Shown: positions 36,801 through 43,610 of the stretch, piece by piece
Layout: the number at the start of each line of letters is the position of its first letter
Position numbering within the stretch: the first letter of the stretch is position 1
Assembly: GCA_905214795.1 (NCBI GenBank)
Contig: CAJMNM010000010.1
Coordinates: forward strand, 1-64,000
Length of the DNA: 64,000 nucleotides
From: an uncultured bacterium
GTDB taxonomy: Bacteria; Bacteroidota; Bacteroidia; Bacteroidales; Bacteroidaceae
Reading direction: 5' to 3'
Position numbers and translations under genes: made by a program
Notes under the pieces: model-generated
Told to the model about the DNA's origin: nothing
The model's input: only the letters and a program-made list of their open reading frames with translations
Database searches by the model: none

Positions 36801-37215
36801 TGGCACCGGAGAATTCGCGTTCCGGAACAGGCAGACCTCCTCCACTGACCATTTTAGAAGTCTTGACCACCACTTCAGGCAGTTCGTTCTCTGTTTCCAG
36901 TTTTATGTCAAACGACCGTTTATTTCCGATAGCCAACACCAGTTTCTTATACCCCACATAGGATATGTGCAACCTATTGGCGGGATTTTTGATTTTTAAA
37001 GAGAAATTTCCGTTAAAATCCGTCAGCGCGGATGAGTAAATACGTCCGTTCTTATCCTGCTCTATGACCGTAGCCCCGATCAAGCCCTCCGGTTCATCCT
37101 CCGCATAAACCTTACCGGTCACGATATCATTCGATGTCTGAGCTGCAATCAAACTGCTCCAACAAAGCAAAACAGCCAGCAATGTATATTTTATTTTGTC
37201 CATAACCATATCCAT
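33898..37215 (-). CDS. SusC/RagA-family TonB-dependent transporter (pair 2)
   Basis: This 1105-residue transporter has a signal peptide (KIKYTLLAVLLCWSSLIAAQ), a carboxypeptidase-regulatory-like domain (about residue 32-110, VTGKVYAEDEPEGLIGATVI), a plug with MRIRGITSINANSQPLILLN and VLKDGAAAAIWGSRGANGVI, then the barrel ending FTLGVTVGI. The ATG overlaps the stop of the upstream fasciclin gene as TAATG, so translation is coupled. ATG 37203 is an alternative start giving MDKIKY. Coupling to a fasciclin lipoprotein rather than to SusD is unusual and suggests that lipoprotein is needed in equal amount. Confidence 0.93.
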   Translation of the reverse strand: MDMVMDKIKYTLLAVLLCWSSLIAAQTSNDIVTGKVYAEDEPEGLIGATVIEQDKNGRIYSSALTDFNGNFSLKIKNPANRLHISYVGYKKLVLAIGNKRSFDIKLETENELPEVVVKTSKMVSGGGLPVPEREFSGAMQKFSTKEIEGVSVASIDDALQGRIAGLDIVANSGDLGSGSVMRIRGITSINANSQPLILLNDIPFESNIDASFDFASADQEQFASLLCISPDDIEEITVLKDGAAAAIWGSRGANGVINITTKKGVTGPTRVNYSYRFSGSRQPKGTELLNGDDYTMLMKQAYFNRNQIDCNIPEFSYDKASFVNYYGTAEDYENFNNNTDWVDEVIKYGVTHDHNLSVSGGGDKAKFRASLGYYKQTGTIIGQELTRFSNRMNLEYAVSSRLKFFSEFAITYTDNDKNYSDDPDGNDNLLNIANKKMPNVSVFRQDEYGNNTNVYFNISQKSQLNSEQKNLRNPVAIANLASYKQTNMRIMPTLRLQYDILEPTDQKLRYSGYVKFDSENVKDNKFLPREASSYNWNNESVNRSYQKESEAMTIYTDHNLTWQPNLGDKHSLMLYGSWQMDISRSKYQEFERTGLSSTTSNDVVTEGHLRTFNSASSEGRNMAFLLRGHYFLLDRYVIDATARWDGSSRFGPGNRWGFFPSVSGKWIISSEPFFEFSKDWLSEFSLRLGWGVTGNRPDYEYLHYSRYNSFGTNYIDIPAIKPSSIQLTNLKWERSSSYNLGIDLNLYDYRYKLTANVYHRRTEDLLFKDQSIPTSTGFSSISYINAGTMDNDGWELEFSTDRMLRLGNWTVDFNLNLSNYVNTIVELDENVLNNYNKDFDYTNGKYLTRLQVQNSFGSIYGFRYKGVYQYDTYQEDQPNATAPVVRDENGQVVRDSYGEPVPMYFAYGTSNAYRFRGGDAIYEDINHDGTIDELDIVYLGNSNPKIDGGFGTTVRYKRFTLNAFFNFRVGNKIINYGRMNAENMYYTDNQSVATNWRWRKDGDKTDMPRALYQYGYNWLGSDRFVEDGSFLRMKQLTLTYSFDPKILRKVYLNSLNLSLTLNNLFTVTKYTGADPEISPNNIGISEDYNRTPRSRYFTLGVTVGI

Positions 37216-39806
37216 TAATTATTCTTTTGATAGTTCAACACATGATCAACCAAATGAACAACAGCCCTTGAAGAGGCCAGAATCGTATTGGCTTTTGTAT
37301 AATCCGCATTATCCACAATATAATCACGCGTCATAATATTGAAATCATTTGTCTGTCCTGTCAGCACATGAGCCTCATCTGCTGTGTCCTCACTCTTAAA
37401 GGTCAGGCCGGACATATCACTGCTTACCTTTACTCTTACGAACTGATTATTCTCATCTCTGGCTGCGGTTTCATATTCCTTATCCGTAAAATCAGAGCCC
37501 GCTACCGGTAAAATACCGTCTATAAAATGATATTTCAAAAAGTTCAGCAAATAGAGACATTTCTCCTTTTTAACAGTCGGATCTGTTTCCATATCTATCC
37601 GCTCCCATGTCCATAAATTGGGGTCATCCCTGAAAGCCTGTTCCAAAGCTTCTTTTGTCGGAACAAGAACCGTGTAACGATAGTTGTTAAACGAAGTCAC
37701 CACCTGTCCTATACCTGACGAACTGGTTGTGGCATTCTGATCAAAAATCGGCACCACATCATCATCATCCTGGAAATAGGCATACACTGAAGCATTACCC
37801 AACAACAACTGATAGAACTCGTCAAAAGCTTCATGTTCCTGCATCACGGTATAAACCGACTTAAACGGATCTTGCAGTATTCTGTCCATAAAGAATGTAC
37901 GTCCGTTATCCATCAGATAACGACCGGCTCCGGTCTCCAGCTGAACCACCTTTGCGTTTGGCAGATTCTGCTCGATGTCACCACCACCGGCAACCTCCAT
38001 CGCATCCTCCCGGCCTCCGTTAGCTTTAAGGATAGTACCTCCCTTTGTCAGCGCAAAACTCATGGTTCCGTCGTCCATATAACCGGATAATGGTTCTTTC
38101 TCGTTATCTGCCACCACAATGTGCATGTCAAGAATGTCTGTCAAACGATTCTGAATCTTACTCTGATCTTCTGCACCGAGGGTACGCTTGAAAGCTCCTT
38201 TTGTTCCGTCTGCATTCACACCATATACGTCAGCATAAATCACATTGTCCACCAAACGGAACGACCATATCTCGCGATTGTCAACACCGCCATTTGCCCA
38301 AATGGCCCAACTTATCGGCTCACGATATTCCTTCATGGCCTCATCCGTCGGGACTAATAAGTTATATTCATTTTCCATTGAACGCAGATAAAGATAGAAT
38401 TTCATATCTTTATCACGAATGGCGTTTTTCATTATCGTTGTACTCTCAGCCGTCAACGTCGGACCATATACACACTGGTAGTCTATGGGCGGATAGACTT
38501 TATTAGTCAAAAATACAACACCGTTGCATGCCAGATCCGTTGAGATGACATCCTCCGGCTTCATATTCATCTCAAAGCTGGACTCATCTGTCATAATATC
38601 CCAATCATGCGGCAATGAGCTCAAGAATGAACGACGCTGATGGTTTTTAAGGAAAACAGACAATACATCTGTCGGCACATTATCCCATTCGCCATAAACA
38701 TCCTTCAAGAAACGTCCGCGGTCAGACTCCCAATATTCTTTCATGGCGTTATCATCAGGAAGGAACATCACACCGATATCTGCCAAAGAATTCCATGAAT
38801 TGTCTGCCGGGTCAAAAAACAACGTGCCGTATTCTGCTACAGACTGCTCATTGGGATCGACAACTGCATTGGCATCATTGAAATAACGTTTTACAAAGAC
38901 CGAATCCTTGATTTCTCCGTCCGCATAATATGATTTCACTGTATAATCAACAGCCTCATCATAATATGGCGCAGAAAATTTATCCATCAGTTGTCCGAAT
39001 ATTTTAGCCTCCGGCTTGTTCTCTATAACTTCTGCCATGTTGGGCAATAAAGTCACAACTTCATCACCTGCATGAAGATAACCATTCTTACATGTAATAT
39101 TCTTGTTCTTTTCTGTCACCCTCACACCATTCACATAAAAATCCGATTGAGGATATGGTTTATCTCCAAACATCAGCTTCCAGTCTTCCTCAGTCATTCC
39201 TGAAGTAACCATCCATTGAGGAGTAAACACCACTATTGGTTTCGAATAATTGTCTGCCAGATAAATTCCACCTCTCTCGTTAAACCGGGACCAATAAGAA
39301 GTCTGCGGCAATTTATCCTTTACCACATACTTCACAGAATCCAGATATGAAGCAGATGAACTTTTTCGTAAAGCCTGGCCTTCGCCCATGCCGGTCTCTC
39401 CCGCCGAAGCAATATTTGCCAGCATATAGTCCAGATAGGCCATATTCAACATGGAAGAATTGAACAACGTCCGTTTTGCCGGCAGGGAAAGATTCTGCAC
39501 GATTGAAACAGGATCACCAGTAAGCCCCTTTTTGTTAAAATATTGGGCAAAAGCCTCGTCATTCGCCGGAAACAGAGTCTTGCTACCTGTACGCGACAAT
39601 GTCTCCTTATATCCCAAATCATTAATCAAAGACAAATAAACCTTATAACAGCCTTCTTTCTCCAGATAATCGTAGATATTCGCTCCCAACCAGGATGGCT
39701 CCTCGTCATCATAAATATAGTCATCCTTGCACGATCCTAACAAGGGCAGGCATAACACAAGGCATAAACAAGCCTTTGACACTCTTAAGCGTTTATGAGC
39801 ATGCAT
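37215..39806 (-). CDS. Large multi-fasciclin surface lipoprotein, first gene of the PUL
   Basis: This 863-residue lipoprotein has signal peptide and lipobox CLPLLGSC (Cys26) followed by KDDYIYDDEEP. Several FAS1-like units can be traced by their starts and closers: LSLINDLGYKETL with TLFPANDEAFAQYF (about residue 58-95), FLPDDNAMKEYW (about 350), NEYNLLVPTDEAMKEY (about 480-495), YTVLVPTKEALEQAF (about 708-722) and the final VVHLVDHVLNYQ. That makes roughly four domains. It is first in the operon and translationally coupled to SusC by TAATG. A stalked adhesive or glycan-binding role at the surface is an inference; no enzymatic motif is seen. Confidence 0.82.
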   Translation of the reverse strand: MHAHKRLRVSKACLCLVLCLPLLGSCKDDYIYDDEEPSWLGANIYDYLEKEGCYKVYLSLINDLGYKETLSRTGSKTLFPANDEAFAQYFNKKGLTGDPVSIVQNLSLPAKRTLFNSSMLNMAYLDYMLANIASAGETGMGEGQALRKSSSASYLDSVKYVVKDKLPQTSYWSRFNERGGIYLADNYSKPIVVFTPQWMVTSGMTEEDWKLMFGDKPYPQSDFYVNGVRVTEKNKNITCKNGYLHAGDEVVTLLPNMAEVIENKPEAKIFGQLMDKFSAPYYDEAVDYTVKSYYADGEIKDSVFVKRYFNDANAVVDPNEQSVAEYGTLFFDPADNSWNSLADIGVMFLPDDNAMKEYWESDRGRFLKDVYGEWDNVPTDVLSVFLKNHQRRSFLSSLPHDWDIMTDESSFEMNMKPEDVISTDLACNGVVFLTNKVYPPIDYQCVYGPTLTAESTTIMKNAIRDKDMKFYLYLRSMENEYNLLVPTDEAMKEYREPISWAIWANGGVDNREIWSFRLVDNVIYADVYGVNADGTKGAFKRTLGAEDQSKIQNRLTDILDMHIVVADNEKEPLSGYMDDGTMSFALTKGGTILKANGGREDAMEVAGGGDIEQNLPNAKVVQLETGAGRYLMDNGRTFFMDRILQDPFKSVYTVMQEHEAFDEFYQLLLGNASVYAYFQDDDDVVPIFDQNATTSSSGIGQVVTSFNNYRYTVLVPTKEALEQAFRDDPNLWTWERIDMETDPTVKKEKCLYLLNFLKYHFIDGILPVAGSDFTDKEYETAARDENNQFVRVKVSSDMSGLTFKSEDTADEAHVLTGQTNDFNIMTRDYIVDNADYTKANTILASSRAVVHLVDHVLNYQKNN

Positions 39807-39868
39807 TTTTCACTAGTATTAGAAGTTAATTAATTATGTTCCTTTCTCTTTATTGCATTTGAGCAAAC

Positions 39869-39876
39869 CAAAGGTA
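39869..39876 (-). promoter_or_regulatory. -7 element of the SusC/D-fasciclin operon
   Basis: On the minus strand TACCTTTG fits TAnnTTTG and lies 62 nt before the ATG at 39806. Only TGTG is found at the -33 position, so activation may be needed. Confidence 0.45.
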
Positions 39877-40536
39877 CGCAAATACAGCTGTTTTTGCACA
39901 TTATGGATGCTTTAAAAAATAAAAGAAATGATTCATTTTTGCTTCAAGCCGTTTCAAAACCGTTTTTTACATACTTTTTCAATTTATTAATCATATTTGG
40001 TATATTCTACACTTATTCTATAGACCATTCCCGATGTTTAACAGGGGCAATTTTTATTCAGAGTCAAATGAAAATGATACATTTTATTCCCTTTCCCAAT
40101 AAGGTCTTTTTCTAATTTTATCCTTCTCATCTTTATCTTCCAATTTGGCATGCTGAATATTAAAAACAATCCATGTGAACGGGCAAATATTTTTTTCCCT
40201 TACATTCTCTTCACTCATCACATCGCCATTTTATATATTCCAATTATTAAAAATATTTCCCAACTTTCCGTTTGTCTCAATATGGGTAAAAGGTCACAAA
40301 TATATTTTCCTTCTCCTCAAATCCTATTTTGAACAGATGCAGTAAATTTTGTTTCAGCCATCAAATAAAAATCCCAAGGATTATGGATTAGATTATTATC
40401 GTATGCGTCAGAACATTGTAAATATAGCCGATTATTTCTATGTTACTTACATCACATGAATTCGACATAAAGTCATAAAGCAGAAATAAAAAACGCTTCT
40501 TTTCAAATAGACAAACCACACAGTATATCAACCATT
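39877..40536. other. AT-rich intergenic DNA between the PUL promoter and repeat B
   Basis: No supported gene. Two short plus-strand frames (39894-40115 and 40150-40332) have hydrophobic, low-complexity translations and no start signals, and look fortuitous. No palindrome or array is seen. Confidence 0.5.
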
Positions 40537-40750
40537 TAAAGTTCACCCAAAAAAGTCCTTCACCCCTTCACATCATAACGTAAAGCACTTATTTCCTGAA
40601 CAATACGTGTGAAGGGCATCCTTCACATAGCGATTAAAATCCTTCTTTTGCTCATTTCCGGAGAACGACCGACCGGAAAAGTCAAGAAATCAGACCATAT
40701 ATTCCGTTTCTTTTAAAAAATCCGGACAAAAAGTCTGTCCCCGAAACCGC

Positions 40751-40870
40751 AACTGTGCAGAAAAATATTCCGGTACGGTTACGGATATCACCGTAACAGT
40801 GCGGAAAAATATTCGTAAAGTGCAGGATTGAATCCGTAACCGTACGGAAAAGAACTCGTAACCGTATGCG
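40751..40870 (+). repeat. Six-unit array with 22-nt period (copy B)
   Basis: Units start at 40751 (aactgtgcaga), 40773 (inverted, gtacggtt), 40795 (aacagtgcgga), 40817 (aaagtgcagga), 40838 (aaccgtacgga) and 40860 (aaccgtatgcg). Spacings are 22, 22, 22, 21 and 22, the same series as in copy A, including the single 21-nt step. Confidence 0.75.
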
Positions 40871-40891
40871 TTTCGGATGATTTCATCAGCT

Positions 40892-40932
40892 GTGAAGGAC
40901 CGGTGAAGAAGATGTGAAGGACAGCCCTTCAC
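40892..40932 (+). repeat. Three GTGAAgGA units with 11-nt period plus inverted copy (copy B)
   Basis: GTGAA starts at 40892, 40903 and 40914, and TTCAC is at 40928-40932. Spacing is identical to copy A except that the inverted unit is 14 nt after the third unit in both copies. Confidence 0.7.
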
Positions 40933-41180
40933 ATTTAACGCACTGTCAATCTGCTGTTTGAATGGCATTGTGAAGGAGTAAGGGCAAAAAGTGAAAAAAT
41001 ACCCTTATAGGGAAAACGCATGGGCGCGCGTGCGTGATATTTCCTTTCTTCAGCTCTACGCGTATTGCCGGAAAGCAGAAAAACTGTACGGAAAGTCGCA
41101 AAATCTGACCGGATACATCCGGAATCTACCCTAAACAACCGAAAGTGACCACAGCAGGTTGAACTCCGTTGTATATTTGT

Positions 41181-41365
41181 ACAAAAAATCACCTCCCCAC
41201 ACACAACTGACAGAATATGAATCTGCCATAAAGGATGTGAAGAGGTGAAGAAGTTATTCAACCAACTCTTAATCAAATGATAATTTCAAGCCATATGATA
41301 GTAAGCTATATTAAGAAGAAGGAAGCTGTTCACTGAAAGCACCATAACAAAGAAACCTTAAAAGA
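41181..41365. other. Spacer between repeat B and the GH92 gene end
   Basis: No gene is seen. It holds another GTGAAGAGGTGAAGAAG stretch (41239-41255), echoing the motif inside the repeat. No convincing terminator for the GH95-GH92 operon could be found. Confidence 0.4.
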
Positions 41366-43585
41366 TTATTTCAGATGCAACAGCTTTTTACCTTTGGGAT
41401 TGTCTGTCAGGACAAACTCCAGTTTTCCTCCTTTCAGAATATCATCATGAGAAATCATGTAATCTTTAATCGGCCTTCCGTTCAAACTGACTTTTTCCAC
41501 AAATATGGCATCCTTAGTCTTACGCTTCACGGCAATCTTGAACACCTTTCCTCCCGGCAGGTTCAATGACGCGGATTGAACCGTTGGGGTTCCAATCACA
41601 TATTGTCCGGAACAAGGATTGACAGGATAGAAACCTAAAGCCGAAAAGATATACCATGCGGACATTTCACCACAATCGTCATTTCCTGCATATCCGGAAG
41701 AAGAAGTGTTATAGAAATTCTTTTTAATGTGTTGAACAATCTGCTGTGTCTTTTCCGGTTGTCCGGCCAAAGCATAGAGATAGGCCACATGATGACTTGG
41801 TTCATTTCCGTGTGCATAAAGTCCTACAAAACCGGAGGCATTATCGTTTTTCTCGCCGCTCGTTCGGGAAGAAGTAAAGAACTCGTCCAGCTTCAGACAG
41901 AAAGCCTTTTTCCCTCCGGAAAGTGCAATCAAATCATCAACCTGATGAGGCACATACCAGTAATATTGCCACGCGTTACCTTCTGTAAACGGATGCCCGC
42001 CATTGGCACCATACTTATACGGATCGAAAGGCAATATCCATTGTCCGTTCTTGTCTTTAGGTTGGAAAAAGCCTGTTTCTTCATTATGCAGATTTCTGTA
42101 GTTGCGCGAACGTTTCATGAAATATTCATAATCGGCGTCTTTACCTGTTTTCTGGGCCAATTGAGCCGCACACCAGTCATCGTAACTCTGTTCAAGTGTA
42201 ATCGACACGGACTGACTCTGAATATCTTCAGGCATATAGCCGTAACGGTCCCACACCTCAAACGGTGAGTTCAAATGCGAATTGGTCAGACTTTGCTTCA
42301 CTGCCGCATAAACCTCACCGGCATCAAGGCCCGGTATTCCTTTCAACACCGCATCAACCACTACCGGCACTGCATGATTACCAATCATACAATAATTATC
42401 CTGTCCCCATAACTGCCAGACAGGCAAATAGCCATAATAGTCACATTGTCTCACCATGCTACGCACAAAATCCGCAGTCCGCTCGGGTTCAATGAGCGTA
42501 TACAACGGATGAGCCGCCCGATATGTATCCCAAAGGGAAAATGTCGTATAATGCCGCTCTCCTTCGGGCAACTTGCGCACCACATAATCAGCCGCCATGT
42601 ATTCTCCATTCACATCCGAAAAGACATTAGGCTGAATCAATGTATGATATAATGCCGTATAAAAGATAACTTTCTCATCCCGCGCTGCATCCATATCAAC
42701 CTTACCCAAAGCTTCATTCCAAAGATTGCGTGCCGTGGATTTTATCTCATCAAAAGAACGGCCGGCAGCCTCGGCTTCCATGTTTAACCGTGCATTTTCC
42801 ATCGAAACAGGCGACAAAGCAACCTTACAGGTCAGTTCACTGACATCGCCAAAATTGAAAACGGCCTTTAGGTTCGTGCCATTTACTACCGTTATTCCCT
42901 CATATGATCTGTCGTCGGTTCTTAACACCGTACTCAAAACCGGATGTGAAAACTCCATTCTAAAATAAATCTTCCGCAGTTTTGCCCAACCTGTTATTAT
43001 ACGATAACCTTCAACAATCTGTGGTGAGACTAACCGGATCTGCGCGTTTACTATCTTTCGCCCCCAGCTGCCTTTATTGGCAGAATGATCCAAATCCAGC
43101 AATAGTTTAGCATCTTTTCCCGTAAAATATGTATAACGATGCACGCCGACCCGCTCTGTCGCTGTCAGCTCAGCCTTGATGCTGTCATCTTGCAGCAAAA
43201 CCTCATAATATCCGGGCGAGGCAGCCTCATATTTATGACTGAAACGGGACATCTTTCTTTCCGTTGTCATCGGTAACACCAGAATATCAATAAGATCCGA
43301 AGCACCTGTTCCGCTCAAACGTGTATGAGAGAATCCATAAATATGACTGTCATTATAATCGTAACCTGACGCCTGAGCCCAGTCCGGAGCTTCCCTTGTA
43401 TCCGGCGACAACTGCACAAAACCAAACGGCACAGTTGCACCCGGATAATTATTTCCGCTGAGGCTGTTCGCCACCGCTCCCGTACCTATAAAGGGATTTA
43501 CATACGATGCGTAATCATCAGACGCCCAAGCGCCGATACCAACGAAGGCCAGAATTCCTAAAACCAAATGTCTCATTATATACAT
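41366..43585 (-). CDS. GH92 exo-alpha-mannosidase
   Basis: This 739-residue exported GH92 enzyme belongs to a family of Ca-dependent inverting exo-alpha-mannosidases. The signal peptide is MRHLVLGILAFVGIGAWA (from ATG 43576; the frame's first ATG is 43585). The N-terminal beta-sandwich opens YVNPFIGTGAVAN then NYPGATVPFGFVQLSPDTRE and SHIYGFSHTRLSGTGASDLI, all family signatures. The (alpha/alpha)6 domain carries FSLWDTYRAAHPLYTLIEP and GNEPSHHVAYLYALAG. Near residue 633 is GNDDCGEMSAWYIFSALGFY, where the common GNEDCGQMSAW has E-to-D and Q-to-E changes; these touch the catalytic region and may change linkage preference. It starts 25 nt after GH95 and is co-transcribed with it. Confidence 0.92.
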   Translation of the reverse strand: MYIMRHLVLGILAFVGIGAWASDDYASYVNPFIGTGAVANSLSGNNYPGATVPFGFVQLSPDTREAPDWAQASGYDYNDSHIYGFSHTRLSGTGASDLIDILVLPMTTERKMSRFSHKYEAASPGYYEVLLQDDSIKAELTATERVGVHRYTYFTGKDAKLLLDLDHSANKGSWGRKIVNAQIRLVSPQIVEGYRIITGWAKLRKIYFRMEFSHPVLSTVLRTDDRSYEGITVVNGTNLKAVFNFGDVSELTCKVALSPVSMENARLNMEAEAAGRSFDEIKSTARNLWNEALGKVDMDAARDEKVIFYTALYHTLIQPNVFSDVNGEYMAADYVVRKLPEGERHYTTFSLWDTYRAAHPLYTLIEPERTADFVRSMVRQCDYYGYLPVWQLWGQDNYCMIGNHAVPVVVDAVLKGIPGLDAGEVYAAVKQSLTNSHLNSPFEVWDRYGYMPEDIQSQSVSITLEQSYDDWCAAQLAQKTGKDADYEYFMKRSRNYRNLHNEETGFFQPKDKNGQWILPFDPYKYGANGGHPFTEGNAWQYYWYVPHQVDDLIALSGGKKAFCLKLDEFFTSSRTSGEKNDNASGFVGLYAHGNEPSHHVAYLYALAGQPEKTQQIVQHIKKNFYNTSSSGYAGNDDCGEMSAWYIFSALGFYPVNPCSGQYVIGTPTVQSASLNLPGGKVFKIAVKRKTKDAIFVEKVSLNGRPIKDYMISHDDILKGGKLEFVLTDNPKGKKLLHLK

Positions 43586-43610
43586 ACTATTTTAAAAAGA
43601 TTCGACCTCA

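Larger units (their letters stand above)
40537..41180 (+). repeat. ~645-nt direct repeat, copy B
   Basis: Second copy of the element at 10256-10900, same orientation, and within one base of the same length by the anchors used (TAAAGTT at the left end, GTATATTTGT at the right). It carries the same 22-nt-period array (40751-40870) and 11-nt GTGAA array (40892-40932). Near its left end a perfect hairpin TGTGAAGG/CCTTCACA (40608-40627) is intact here but degraded in copy A. The 92-codon minus-strand frame (40690-40968) inside it is not conserved in copy A. No ORF follows the conserved -7 element in this copy. Confidence 0.85.

Noticed and set aside
39894..40332. Two short plus-strand frames in the 39.9-40.3 kb gap
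   Set aside because: Low-complexity hydrophobic translations in AT-rich DNA, with no promoter or homology.
40690..40968. 92-codon minus-strand frame inside repeat B
   Set aside because: In copy A the matching region is broken into a shorter frame (10446-10652) with a different ending; similarity between the copies is at DNA level, with indels that do not preserve the frame.
10256..41180. Composite transposon interpretation of the two repeats
   Set aside because: Neither copy encodes a transposase, terminal inverted repeats are not evident, and no target-site duplication could be identified by eye.
41729..42268. 179-codon plus-strand open frame
   Set aside because: Antisense to the GH92 catalytic domain, whose motifs are clear; no start signal and no recognisable product.
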